Shown in pieces: positions 46,701 to 54,360 of a DNA stretch of 64,000 bases. Each line of letters starts with the position of its first letter. The first letter of the stretch is position 1. The notes below the pieces were generated by a model that ran no database searches, was not told where the DNA came from, and worked only from the letters and a program-made list of their open reading frames with translations. The position numbers and the translations under genes were made by a program. Source of the DNA: Microbacterium fluvii (GTDB lineage Bacteria > Actinomycetota > Actinomycetes > Actinomycetales > Microbacteriaceae); contig NZ_JAOPFX010000001.1 of assembly GCF_025515205.1 (NCBI RefSeq), positions 1,488,001 to 1,552,000 on the forward strand, given 5' to 3'.

Positions 46701-47368
46701 TCGGGCAGCGACCGCTGATCGGCGACCGAGAAGGCCCGGATCTGGTCGACCTCGTCGCCGAAGAACTCGACGCGGCAGGGGTGGTCGGCCACGGGAGGGA
46801 ACACGTCGAGGATGCCGCCGCGCACCGCGAACTCGCCGCGGCGCGAGACCATGTCGACGCGGTGGTAGGCGAGCTCCACAAGGCGCTCGGTCACGGCACG
46901 CAGCTCGTGACCCCTGCCGCCGACGGTGAGGGCGAGCGGCTCGACGTCGGCGAGGCCCGCCGCGAGCGGCTGCAGCGCCGCGCGCACCGATGCCGTGACG
47001 ACCAGGGGCGACGCGGCGTCCCATCGGGCGATGCGCCGCAGCACATCGAGTCGCTGACCGACCGTCTCGGCGCTCGGGCTCAGCCGCTCGTGCGGCAGCG
47101 TCTCCCATGCCGGGAAGTGCAGCACCTCGGCGCCGGGCAGCAGCGCCGAAAGAGCAGGGCCCAGGGCATCGGCGCGGCGGCCGGTGGGAGTGATCGCCAG
47201 CAGCACGCCCGGCTTGCCGCCTGCGCGCCGCCGCTCGATGAGGGCCGCCAGCAGCGGTGCGTCCAGGCCCTCGACGAGCGAGAAGTCGCCGTCGCGGGAT
47301 GCCGCGACCACCGCCTCCCGGAACGGTTCAGCCTGCTCGAGGGCGCGCACGATCCCGGGAACTGTCAC
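43760..47368 (-). CDS. mfd: Transcription-repair coupling factor Mfd
   Basis: This 1202-residue DNA translocase removes stalled RNA polymerase and recruits UvrA. Domains in order: UvrB-like N-terminal module (about 1-330), linker, CarD-like RNA polymerase interaction domain (about 495-590, starting KPGEVVVHATHGIGRFVEL), superfamily 2 helicase with Walker A SGDVGFGKTEVAVRAAF and Walker B LLIIDEEQRFGVEH, the second RecA lobe (RVGRGRERAYAYF) and a C-terminal TRCF domain. Leaderless promoter TAGACT supports GTG 47368. It runs antiparallel to the permease gene. Confidence 0.97.
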   Translation of the reverse strand: MTVPGIVRALEQAEPFREAVVAASRDGDFSLVEGLDAPLLAALIERRRAGGKPGVLLAITPTGRRADALGPALSALLPGAEVLHFPAWETLPHERLSPSAETVGQRLDVLRRIARWDAASPLVVTASVRAALQPLAAGLADVEPLALTVGGRGHELRAVTERLVELAYHRVDMVSRRGEFAVRGGILDVFPPVADHPCRVEFFGDEVDQIRAFSVADQRSLPEAVATVELVPARELLLTASVRERAEQLKAAFPGLAGMLEKMTAGIPVEGMESLTPALVDRVVSLADYLPVGGAIALLDPERSVTRAMTLGETNREFLEAAWSAATAGASAPVDLGSGDFLTLPALHAAAREREQVWWGLSAFDSGEADAAADGLIDIDAALENAAVVRVPGTAVPSFQGNVDGATAHVGALVADGWRVVVAASGAGLVDRARDVLSERGIAARRVDEVLTAPEPGVVHVVAATLERGFESPEAKLAVLTESEFYGRTIGGDTRVVKKLASRRRNVVDPLQLKPGEVVVHATHGIGRFVELTQREVSSGGRNPVKSKREYLVLEYAPSKRGYPGDKLFVPTDQLDLLSKYVGGEAPVLSKMGGSDWAAAKGKARKAVRDIAVELVKLYSARMAAKGHAFGPDTPWQRELEEAFPFAETLDQLQTIDEIKADMEKPIPMDRLLSGDVGFGKTEVAVRAAFKAIQDGKQVAMLVPTTLLVKQHLDTFTERFAGFPVKVRPLSRFQTDKQAADTLAGLTDGTVDLVIGTHRILTEKVIFKDLGLLIIDEEQRFGVEHKDQLKKLKTNVDILAMSATPIPRTLEMAVTGIREMSTLATPPEDRHPILSYVGARNDKQIAAAIRRELLREGQVFYVHNRVQSIQRVAADLAELVPEARIAVAHGKMGEHQLEQVVDDFWERKSDVLVSTTIIETGLDISNANTIIIDRADKYGLSQLHQLRGRVGRGRERAYAYFLYDDLKPLSETAADRLETIAVNNDLGSGMQVALKDLEIRGAGNLLGAEQAGHIAGVGFDLYLRMIGEAVATFRGEDTEGPTELRLELPVQARIPEEYIDSERLRLEAYQKLSAAASASAKDDAIDLVIDELRDRYGEPPAETEGLLAVARLRRRAAKAGLADVVAMGPNLRIAPAHLPDSMRVRLQRLHPKAKLLAGGDALVVPLPSAGGEPVGDADLIAWVGQLIDQLWPAKDAAASPAV

Positions 47369-47380
47369 CGGACGAGTCTA
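47366..47380 (-). promoter_or_regulatory. Leaderless promoter -10 of mfd
   Basis: On the minus strand TAGACT (47380-47375), then CGTCCG, then GTG 47368. It lies within the short gap after pth. Confidence 0.6.
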
Positions 47381-47391
47381 CGCGCCGCCTC

Positions 47392-47976
47392 TCACACCCG
47401 GGGCGCGTGGTGGCGCTGCTGGGCGGCCAGAAGCCCCTCGTCGATGAGCTGCTCGACGGCATCCGCCGCGTCGCCGACGAGGATCGGCAGGTTCTGGCGC
47501 TCGGCGGCGCCGAACGGATCGAGCACCCAGTCCGCGGCCTCCTGACGGCCGACGGGCCGCCCGATGCCGACCCGCACCCGCGGGAAGTCGGCGGTGCCGA
47601 GCGCCTTGGCGACGTCGCGCACGCCGTTGTGGCCGCCGTGGCCGCCGCCGGTCTTGAGCTTGATCGTGTCGAACGGGATGTCGAGTTCGTCGTGCACGAC
47701 GACGATGCGCTCGGGGGCGATCCCGTAGAACTTCGCGAGGCCCGCGACGGGGCCGCCGGAGACGTTCATGAACGAGGTGGGCTTGGCGAGGATGAGCTTG
47801 GCCGCCCCGGGGCGCAGCCACGTCTCGGCGACCCGCGCGTTCGCCTTGTGCGCCTTGAAGCCCTCGCCGCGGCGGGCGGCGAGCTCGTCGATCACCATCT
47901 GGCCGACGTTGTGCCGGGTCGCCTCGTAGCGGGGACCGGGGTTTCCCAGTCCCACGACGAGCCAGGTCTCGGCCAT
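47392..47976 (-). CDS. pth: Peptidyl-tRNA hydrolase
   Basis: This 194-residue enzyme releases tRNA from prematurely terminated peptidyl-tRNA. Hallmarks: [19 protein letters not shown] at the N-terminus with catalytic His in [16 protein letters not shown], and [26 protein letters not shown] with the catalytic Asp. ATG 47976 has AAGGAG at ideal spacing. It lies downstream of rplY (L25) across a strong hairpin and upstream of mfd, a common actinobacterial order. Confidence 0.97.
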   Translation of the reverse strand: MAETWLVVGLGNPGPRYEATRHNVGQMVIDELAARRGEGFKAHKANARVAETWLRPGAAKLILAKPTSFMNVSGGPVAGLAKFYGIAPERIVVVHDELDIPFDTIKLKTGGGHGGHNGVRDVAKALGTADFPRVRVGIGRPVGRQEAADWVLDPFGAAERQNLPILVGDAADAVEQLIDEGLLAAQQRHHAPRV

Positions 47977-47991
47977 GGTGCTCCTTCCGAC

Positions 47992-48034
47992 GACGGAGCC
48001 CGCCACCGCCGGTCAGGCGGCGACGGGCTCCGTC
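47992..48034 (-). terminator. Hairpin between rplY and pth
   Basis: GACGGAGCCCG pairs perfectly with CGGGCTCCGTC (11 bp), with an inner CCGCC/GGCGG extension. It begins 13 nt after the rplY stop. The pth ribosome binding site follows directly, so it may act as an attenuator as well as terminator. Confidence 0.7.
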
Positions 48035-48047
48035 ACACGATGAATGC

Positions 48048-48680
48048 TTACTCGGCGGCTTCGGCCGACTCCTCGGCCTGCGCCTCGGCCACAGCCTCGT
48101 CGGCCTCGGCGATCTCCTCTTCGGCGGCCAGCGCGGCGGCGGGCACCGAGACGGCGACGATGAGCAGCTCGGGGTCGGCGACCAGCGCCGCGCCCTTGGG
48201 GAGCGTCAGGTCGGCGGCGGTGATGCGAGCGCCCTCTTCGAGGCCCTCGACGTCGACCTCGATGTGCTCGGGGATGTGCGTGGCCTCGACCTCGAGCGCG
48301 ACCGAGGTGTTGTCGAGGTTGGCGATCGTGCCGGCGAACGACTCGCCCACGACGACGATCGGCACCTCGACCTGCAACTTCTCGCCCTTCTTCACGACGA
48401 GCAGATCGATGTGCTCGATGATCTGGTGCACCGGATCCTTCTGCACGTCCTTGACGAGCGCGAGCTGGCTCTTGCCGGCGATGTCGAGCTCGAGGAGGGC
48501 GTTGGCGCGACGCAGCAGCAGCGCGACCTGGTGGCCGGGGAGGGCGACGTGCACCGGGTCGGTGCCGTGGCCGTAGAGCACGGCGGGGATCTGGCCGGTC
48601 GCGCGCAGGCGACGGGCGTAGCCCTTGCCGAAGTTCTCGCGGAGCTCCGCGGTGACCTTGTTGTCGGTCTCGGTCGACAT
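48048..48680 (-). CDS. rplY: 50S ribosomal protein L25/general stress protein Ctc
   Basis: This 210-residue protein is the long two-domain Ctc/TL5 form of L25, which binds 5S rRNA. The N-terminal L25 domain has RENFGKGYARRLRATGQIPAVLYGHG (keys GKGYARRLR and PAVLYG). The C-terminal beta domain ends in a low-complexity acidic tail rich in Ala and Glu, common in actinobacteria. ATG 48680 has AAGGAG at eight bases. It is upstream of pth and leaves a 224-bp gap to the next gene. Confidence 0.95.
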   Translation of the reverse strand: MSTETDNKVTAELRENFGKGYARRLRATGQIPAVLYGHGTDPVHVALPGHQVALLLRRANALLELDIAGKSQLALVKDVQKDPVHQIIEHIDLLVVKKGEKLQVEVPIVVVGESFAGTIANLDNTSVALEVEATHIPEHIEVDVEGLEEGARITAADLTLPKGAALVADPELLIVAVSVPAAALAAEEEIAEADEAVAEAQAEESAEAAE

Positions 48681-48904
48681 TCTGATTCTCCTTGCAGGGC
48701 ACACGGGCCCGGGATGTGGGGTCTGTGGTTCGACTCGAACGCATGCGCGTGAGGAAAGCCGTGAGCCTGCTTCACCGCGTCGATCACGGATGCGCTCGCT
48801 CCCTCTCGGGCAGCGGAGGCATCCCTCGCCGAAGTACGATCGTCAAGTCTACCAGCGCCACGCCGGGCGCGCCGACGATGCCCGCAGCCCCACCCGGAGG
48901 AACG
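48681..48904. other. Intergenic leader between rplY and the small membrane protein gene
   Basis: This divergent gap holds a possible minus-strand -35-like TTGACG (complement near 48840-48845) and plus-strand TACGAT/TACCAG hexamers near 48836-48856. GGAGGAACG directly precedes the small gene's ATG. If transcription of rplY starts in this area its leader would be about 150 nt. I see no tRNA or recognisable ribosomal-protein leader structure. Confidence 0.35.
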
Positions 48905-49030
48905 ATGATCGACAGCCAGACCGCCACCAACATCCTCATGGGCGTCATCGCCCTCATCGCCCTCGGCGGCGTCGTGGGAACGGCCGCCGCGTTCTTCTCG
49001 CTGGGTCGCGCCGGCTACCGCAAGGACTGA
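48905..49030 (+). CDS. 41-residue single-pass membrane protein
   Basis: This very short gene encodes 41 residues: MIDSQTATN, one hydrophobic helix (about residues 10-32, ILMGVIALIALGGVVGTAAA) and a basic tail GRAGYRKD. The strong GGAGGAACG ribosome binding site ending at the ATG makes it convincing in spite of its size. It stands alone between rplY and gluconokinase. Its last 16 nt overlap the 3' end of the gluconokinase gene on the opposite strand. The function is unknown. Confidence 0.65.
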   Translation: MIDSQTATNILMGVIALIALGGVVGTAAAFFSLGRAGYRKD

Positions 49031-49506
49031 TCCAGCGCCGCCTGCGCGGCCGCGGCGACGCCGTCCACGTCGCGCCAGGCGACGGCGACGCGCACACCCG
49101 GCTCATCGGCGGCGAGGTGCTCCCACACGGCCAGCTGCGAGTCCAGCAGCGCCGGTGGCATGAAGTGGTCGCGCGCTCGCATACGCCGCTCCAGCTCGGC
49201 CCGCTCGACGTCGAGCTCGACGAAGATCGCCTCGTGCGCCACCGCGAGGATCCGTTCGCGGTAACGCCGGGCGAGCGCCGAGCAGGCGACCACGACGTCG
49301 TCGTGTGCGGCCAGGGCGGCTCCCACGAGGTCGAGCCACGGCATCCGGTCGTCGTCGTCGAGCGGCACGCCCGCCGTCATCTTGGCGACGTTCTCCGGCG
49401 GATGCAGGTCGTCGGCGTCGATGAAACGCAGGCCCGATCGATTCGCGAGCGCCGCTCCGACGGCGGATTTTCCCGACCCCGAGGGCCCCATCACGACGAT
49501 GCGCAC
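49015..49506 (-). CDS. gntK: Gluconokinase
   Basis: This 163-residue P-loop kinase phosphorylates gluconate to 6-phosphogluconate. Walker A is VVMGPSGSGKSAVGAALA, DADDLHPPENVAKM is the gluconate-binding lid-type motif typical of GntK, and RMRARDHFMPPALLDSQL matches the family C-terminal block. GTG 49506 lies six bases after TAGAGT on the minus strand. Divergent from gnd, which consumes its product. The two -10 hexamers overlap. Confidence 0.93.
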   Translation of the reverse strand: MRIVVMGPSGSGKSAVGAALANRSGLRFIDADDLHPPENVAKMTAGVPLDDDDRMPWLDLVGAALAAHDDVVVACSALARRYRERILAVAHEAIFVELDVERAELERRMRARDHFMPPALLDSQLAVWEHLAADEPGVRVAVAWRDVDGVAAAAQAALDQSLR

Positions 49507-49522
49507 GTTCAGACTCTAGGCT
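49504..49522. promoter_or_regulatory. Overlapping divergent -10 elements of gntK and gnd
   Basis: The minus-strand TAGAGT (49518-49513) lies six bases before the gntK GTG. The plus-strand TAGGCT (49517-49522) lies about 40 bases before the gnd GTG. The hexamers share two base pairs, so polymerase can occupy only one direction at a time. Confidence 0.5.
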
Positions 49523-49563
49523 GGAGGCGACCCCCTCTCGATTCTCTCTGTCAAGGAGTGCGT

Positions 49564-51006
49564 GTGTCCCAGGCCAACATCGGAGTCGTCGGTCTTGCCG
49601 TCATGGGCTCGAACCTCGCTCGCAACCTCGCATCACGCGAGGGCAACACCGTCGCCGTCTTCAACCGCTCGCGCTCGAAGACCGACGAGCTGGTCGCGGC
49701 GCACCCGGAGGCGGAGTTCGTGCCCGCCTTCACGTACGACGAGTTCGCGGCGTCGCTGGCCAAGCCCCGCACGGCGATCATCATGGTCAAGGCGGGCGCG
49801 GGGACGGACGCCGTCATCGACGCGCTCGTCGACGTCTTCGAGCCCGGCGACATCATCGTCGACGGCGGCAATGCCCTCTTCACCGACACGATCCGCCGCG
49901 AGAAGGCCGTGCGCGCCACGGGCATCAACTTCGTCGGCGCCGGGATCTCCGGCGGCGAGGAGGGCGCCCTCACGGGGCCCTCGATCATGCCCGGCGGCTC
50001 GGACGAGTCGTGGGTGACCCTGGGGCCGATCCTGCGCTCGATCGCTGCGGTCGCCGAGGGCGAGCCGTGCGTGACGCACGTCGGCCACGACGGCGCCGGC
50101 CACTTCGTCAAGATGGTGCACAACGGCATCGAGTACGCCGACATGCAGCTCATCGCCGAGGCCTACGACCTCATCCGCCGCGGCACCGGCAAGAGCCCCG
50201 CCGAGATCGCCGACGTGTTCGCCGAGTGGAACCGCGGTGAGCTCGAGAGCTATCTGATCGAGATCACCGCCGAGGTGCTGCGGCAGACCGACGCCGCCAC
50301 GGGGCAGCCCCTCGTCGACGTCATCGTCGATCAGGCCGGAGCCAAGGGCACGGGAGCCTGGACGGTGCAGACCGCGCTCAACCTGGGCACCCCGGTCTCG
50401 GGCATCGCCGAGGCCGTGTTCGCGCGGTCGCTGTCGAGCCACCCCGAGCAGCGCAGCGTCGCGGGCGCGCTCCCCGGCCCCGTCGAGGCGCTCACGGTCG
50501 ACGACGCCGACGCGTTCATCGAAGACGTGCGGCTGGCCCTGTACGCCTCGAAGATCGTCGCCTACTCGCAGGGCTTCGACGAGATCCGCGCCGGCGCCGC
50601 CGAGTACGACTGGTCGATCGACCTGGGCGCGATCGCCAAGATCTGGCGCGGCGGCTGCATCATCCGCGCGCAGTTCCTCAACCGCATCTCCGACGCCTAC
50701 GCGGCGACCCCGGAGCTTGCGGTGCTCATGACGGCGCCGTACTTCGTCGAGGCGCTCGGGCGCGCACAGGGTGCGTGGCGCCGCATCGTGTCGACGGCCG
50801 CGGGCGCCGGCATCCCCGCTCCCGCGTTCGCCTCATCGCTGGCCTACTACGACGGGCTGCGCGCCGACCGGCTGCCGGCCGCCCTCATCCAGGGGCAGCG
50901 CGACTTCTTCGGCGCCCACACCTACAAGCGCATCGACCGCGAGGGCACGTTCCACACCCTGTGGTCGGGCGACCGCACCGAGGTCGAGGCAGAAGACACG
51001 CACTGA
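49564..51006 (+). CDS. gnd: 6-phosphogluconate dehydrogenase, decarboxylating
   Basis: This 480-residue enzyme oxidises and decarboxylates 6-phosphogluconate to ribulose 5-phosphate with NADP in the pentose phosphate pathway. Visible: IGVVGLAVMGSNLARNLA (coenzyme fold), VGAGISGGEEGA and catalytic Lys in GHFVKMVHNGIEY, and WRGGCIIRAQFL in the C-terminal dimer domain. GTG 49564 has AAGGAG five bases upstream. Its leader starts at the shared gntK promoter. The corA stop is 3 nt after its stop on the opposite strand. Confidence 0.97.
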   Translation: MSQANIGVVGLAVMGSNLARNLASREGNTVAVFNRSRSKTDELVAAHPEAEFVPAFTYDEFAASLAKPRTAIIMVKAGAGTDAVIDALVDVFEPGDIIVDGGNALFTDTIRREKAVRATGINFVGAGISGGEEGALTGPSIMPGGSDESWVTLGPILRSIAAVAEGEPCVTHVGHDGAGHFVKMVHNGIEYADMQLIAEAYDLIRRGTGKSPAEIADVFAEWNRGELESYLIEITAEVLRQTDAATGQPLVDVIVDQAGAKGTGAWTVQTALNLGTPVSGIAEAVFARSLSSHPEQRSVAGALPGPVEALTVDDADAFIEDVRLALYASKIVAYSQGFDEIRAGAAEYDWSIDLGAIAKIWRGGCIIRAQFLNRISDAYAATPELAVLMTAPYFVEALGRAQGAWRRIVSTAAGAGIPAPAFASSLAYYDGLRADRLPAALIQGQRDFFGAHTYKRIDREGTFHTLWSGDRTEVEAEDTH

Positions 51007-51009
51007 CCC

Positions 51010-52023
51010 TCAGAGCCAGTCGCGCTTCTTGAAGACGACGTAGAGCAGGCTCGAGACCGCGATCATGAGCCCGAGGGCGAACGGGTAGCCCCACGGCTGG
51101 TCGAGTTCGGGCATGTAGCGGAAGTTCATGCCGTAGATGCCGGTGATCACCGTGGGGGCGAGGCCGATCGCCGCCCACGACGAGATCTTCTTCACCTGGT
51201 CGTTCTGCAGCAGGCTCTGCTCGGTCATGCGGCGCATCGACTCGTTGTTCTGCTGCTCGACGAGGGTCGCGTGCACGGTGAGGGCGGACTCCAGCGTGTG
51301 ACGGAAGCCGTCGACGCGCTCGACGACATGCTGCGCCCGCTCTCGGCTCAGCCGCAGCGCCTCCGCCCGCAGCGGTGCCTCGCGGTCGGCGACCACCTGC
51401 TCGAGCTGCTCGAGCATGTCGACCAGCGGCGTCGTGGCGTGCTGCAGGTCGATGACCTCGCGCTGCAGCGCGAAGATGCGGTGCGAGACCTGCGGCTGCT
51501 CGCTCAGCAGCTGCGCCTCGATCTCGTCGATGTCGTTCTCCACGCCGTCGGTGACGGGGCGATACCCATTGATGACCTCTTCGATGAGCGCCCACACGAT
51601 GCCGTACGACCCCCTGCGGAGCACTTCGGGATGCGTCTCCAGCCGCGCCCGCACGGCGTCGGTGTCGACCGCATCGTCTTCCTGCACCGTGACGATGTAG
51701 TCGGGCCCGACGAACAGGTCGACCTCCGAGACCTCCACCGTCTCGGTGTCGTCGTGGTACTGCGCCGGCTGCAGCACGAGGAATGCCATCTCGCCGAACT
51801 TCTCCAGCTTGGCGCGCTGGTGTCCGCGCAGGCAGTCGCGCACGGCGAGCGGATGCAGCCGCAGCAGGTCGGCGAGAACCTGCAGCTCCGCCGCATCCGT
51901 CCTCCTCAGGCCGATCCAGACGAGCCCGCCGCGCGAGCGTGCCTCGTGGATCGCCGCGAACGGGTCGGATGCGCGCGCGACGAGCTCCCCATCGAGGTAG
52001 ACCGCGGTGTCGATGACAGACAT
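51010..52023 (-). CDS. corA: Magnesium/cobalt transporter CorA
   Basis: This 337-residue channel-type divalent cation transporter has a large soluble N-terminal domain, a long helix, and two C-terminal transmembrane helices. The signature GMN is in ITGIYGMNFRYMPELDQPWGYP between the helices (near residue 295), and the acidic MPELD loop follows. Leaderless promoter TAGGGT supports ATG 52023. The gene is convergent with gnd and divergent from the second two-component system. Confidence 0.93.
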   Translation of the reverse strand: MSVIDTAVYLDGELVARASDPFAAIHEARSRGGLVWIGLRRTDAAELQVLADLLRLHPLAVRDCLRGHQRAKLEKFGEMAFLVLQPAQYHDDTETVEVSEVDLFVGPDYIVTVQEDDAVDTDAVRARLETHPEVLRRGSYGIVWALIEEVINGYRPVTDGVENDIDEIEAQLLSEQPQVSHRIFALQREVIDLQHATTPLVDMLEQLEQVVADREAPLRAEALRLSRERAQHVVERVDGFRHTLESALTVHATLVEQQNNESMRRMTEQSLLQNDQVKKISSWAAIGLAPTVITGIYGMNFRYMPELDQPWGYPFALGLMIAVSSLLYVVFKKRDWL

Positions 52024-52035
52024 GTCGCCACCCTA
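52021..52035 (-). promoter_or_regulatory. Leaderless promoter -10 of corA
   Basis: On the minus strand TAGGGT, then GGCGAC, then ATG 52023. Confidence 0.5.
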
Positions 52036-52104
52036 CGACCACCTCGATCGCAGACTCACAGCCATCGCATAACATCCCCCATAGGAATCGCATAGCCGGC
52101 AGAG

Positions 52105-52120
52105 CACAATGGTCCCCATG
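52105..52120 (+). promoter_or_regulatory. Leaderless promoter -10 of the second response regulator
   Basis: CACAAT (52105-52110), seven bases, then ATG 52118. The ATG at 52109 would overlap the -10, so the second ATG is favoured. Confidence 0.4.
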
Positions 52121-52852
52121 ACCGCCACAGCCCCCGCCACCTCCCTGCACCGCCCCGACGGCTCCGCGCTGCGTGTGCTCGTCGTCGACGACGAGCAGAT
52201 GCTCACCGACCTGCTCTCGATGGCACTGCGGATGGAGGGCTGGGACGTGCGCACCGCGGCGAGCGGCTTCCAGGCGCTGCAGTCGGCGCGCGAGTTCGAG
52301 CCCGACGCCATGGTGCTCGACATCATGATGCCCGACCTCGACGGCATGGCCGTGCTGCAGCGGCTGCGCCAGTCGGGCAACGACGTGCCGGTGCTGTTCC
52401 TCACCGCGAAGGACTCGGTCGGCGACCGCGTCGCGGGCCTGACCGCCGGCGGTGACGACTACGTCACCAAGCCCTTCAGCCTCGAAGAGGTGGTCGCGCG
52501 CCTCCGCGGCCTCATGCGCAGGGCCGGCAGCGCCCTGGCCGACGAGTCGGAGCCGATCCTGCGGGTCGCCGACCTCTCGCTCAACGAAGACAGCCACGAA
52601 GTGGAGCGGTCGGGCCGCCAGATCGAACTGACCGCGACCGAGTTCGAGCTGCTGCGCTACCTCATGCGCAACCAGCGCCGCGTCGTCTCGAAGGCCCAGA
52701 TCCTCGATCGGGTGTGGAACTACGACTTCGGCGGACGCTCGAGCGTCGTCGAGCTGTACATCTCGTACCTCCGCAAGAAGATCGACGCCGGCTTCGAGCC
52801 GCTCATCCACACGGTGCGCGGCGTCGGCTACATGATCAAAGCGCCGCAGTGA
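52118..52852 (+). CDS. OmpR-family response regulator (second system)
   Basis: This 244-residue regulator has a receiver domain with acidic pair in VVDDEQML, phospho-acceptor Asp68 in MVLDIMMPD, Thr in FLTAKDS and Lys in YVTKPFSLEE. A winged-helix DNA-binding domain ends in VVELYISYLRKKID and VRGVGYMIK. It resembles MprA/TcrX-type actinobacterial regulators. ATG 52118 is favoured by the -10 position; ATG 52109 is three codons longer. It overlaps the kinase gene by 4 nt (GTGA). Confidence 0.93.
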   Translation: MTATAPATSLHRPDGSALRVLVVDDEQMLTDLLSMALRMEGWDVRTAASGFQALQSAREFEPDAMVLDIMMPDLDGMAVLQRLRQSGNDVPVLFLTAKDSVGDRVAGLTAGGDDYVTKPFSLEEVVARLRGLMRRAGSALADESEPILRVADLSLNEDSHEVERSGRQIELTATEFELLRYLMRNQRRVVSKAQILDRVWNYDFGGRSSVVELYISYLRKKIDAGFEPLIHTVRGVGYMIKAPQ

Positions 52853-54360
52853 CCTCCGCCACCGCGGAGGCGACGACGCGTCGACCCCGCCGGCGCTGGA
52901 GCCTGCAGACCAAGCTCATGATCACGATCACCGGGATCGTGGCGCTGATCCTCATCGCGGTGGGCCTGGCCACCAGCGCGATCCTCGGCAGCATCCTGCA
53001 GCAGAACCTGCGCTCGCAGCTGAAGGACACCGCCAATCGCGTGCAGCTGTTCCAGCCCGGCTACCCGATCGACTCGCGCGATGCGGCCACCGTGCTGCAG
53101 GAGAGCAGGGTCGAGCAGGGTTTCCTCCTCGTGCTGAGCTCGACCAGCGGTGACCCCACCGGCGCCTACATCGACGCCGACGACGAGGTCGTCGAGCTCA
53201 CCTCCGCCCAGATCGACCAGCTCGTGGCGGGAGTCGACGACCCCAACGGGAGCGTCGTCGACGTGACGGGCCTGGGCGACTACCTCGTCGCCCCGATCGG
53301 GCTGGGCAACAGCAACACCGTGGTGGGGCTGGCCGGCGTGCCGATGAGCGAGATGCGCACGACGATCGCGCAGATCCTCACGACGGTGGGCCTGGTCACC
53401 GCGGGCGGCCTCGTGCTGCTGGCCCTCGCGATCGCCGTCGTGGTGCGCGTGAGCCTGCGTCCGCTGCGCTCGGTGGCCGACACCGCCACCCGTGTCGCGG
53501 CCATGCCGATGTCGGAGGGCTCCGTCACGATCGCCGAGCGCGTTCCGGCCGATCAGACAGACGAGCACACCGAGATCGGCCGGGTCGGCCACGCTCTGAA
53601 CACACTGCTCGACCATGTCGACGCGTCGCTGGACGCCCGCCAGCGCAATGAGGAGCGGATGCGGTCGTTCGTGGCCGACGCGAGCCACGAGCTGCGCACG
53701 CCCCTCGCCTCGATCCGCGGCTTCTCGGAGCTGTCGCTGCGGGCGCTCCGCCAGCCCGGCGCACAGAGCGCCACCGAGACGACGGAGTCGTCGCTCGAGC
53801 GCATCCAGGCCCAGTCGCTGCGGATGACGACGCTCGTGGAGGACCTGCTGCTGCTGGCCAGGCTCGACGAGGGTCAGGAGCTGGTCTACGGCACCGTCGA
53901 CCTCTCGCAGCTGGCGATCGAAGCCGTCGCCGACGCGCGGCCCGCGGGGCCCGACCACGTGTGGAAGCTCGATCTCGGCGAAGAGCCCGTCGTCATCGCC
54001 GGTGACGGCGCACGGCTGCACCAGGTGGTCGCGAACCTGCTCGCCAACGCCCGCACCCACACGCCGGCAGGGTCGGTCGTGACGGTCTCGGTCGCCCGCG
54101 ACGGGCGCGAGGCGGTGCTGCGCGTGCACGACGACGGCCCCGGCGTCGACCCGGCGATCGCCGACGCGCTGTTCGAGCGCTTCTCCCGCGCCGACCGCTC
54201 CCGCGCCCGCAAGACCGGAGGCACGGGCCTCGGGCTGTCGATCGCGAAGGCGATCGTGAGCGCGCACGGCGGCAGCATCCGCGTCGACAGCGTGCAGGGC
54301 GACACGACCTTCGAGGTGCGCCTGCCGGCCAGGCCCGCGGTGCCCGGCGCCGATCAGTAG
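52849..54360 (+). CDS. Sensor histidine kinase (second system)
   Basis: This 503-residue kinase has a first transmembrane helix at about residues 22-46 and an extracytoplasmic sensor region of about 130 residues. A second helix lies near 178-202, followed by HAMP, a DHp domain with His280 in DASHELRTPLA, and HATPase_c with NLLANARTHTP, DDGPGVDP and GGTGLGLSIA. It is the partner of the upstream regulator. Its last 7 nt overlap the 3' end of the flavin oxidoreductase gene on the other strand, but functional linkage to that module is only suggested by position. Confidence 0.92.
   Translation: MTSATAEATTRRPRRRWSLQTKLMITITGIVALILIAVGLATSAILGSILQQNLRSQLKDTANRVQLFQPGYPIDSRDAATVLQESRVEQGFLLVLSSTSGDPTGAYIDADDEVVELTSAQIDQLVAGVDDPNGSVVDVTGLGDYLVAPIGLGNSNTVVGLAGVPMSEMRTTIAQILTTVGLVTAGGLVLLALAIAVVVRVSLRPLRSVADTATRVAAMPMSEGSVTIAERVPADQTDEHTEIGRVGHALNTLLDHVDASLDARQRNEERMRSFVADASHELRTPLASIRGFSELSLRALRQPGAQSATETTESSLERIQAQSLRMTTLVEDLLLLARLDEGQELVYGTVDLSQLAIEAVADARPAGPDHVWKLDLGEEPVVIAGDGARLHQVVANLLANARTHTPAGSVVTVSVARDGREAVLRVHDDGPGVDPAIADALFERFSRADRSRARKTGGTGLGLSIAKAIVSAHGGSIRVDSVQGDTTFEVRLPARPAVPGADQ

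Noticed and set aside
48721..48760. A tRNA-like GGTTCGACTCGAA segment upstream of rplY
   Set aside because: The segment resembles a T-loop but no acceptor or anticodon stem can be formed around it.
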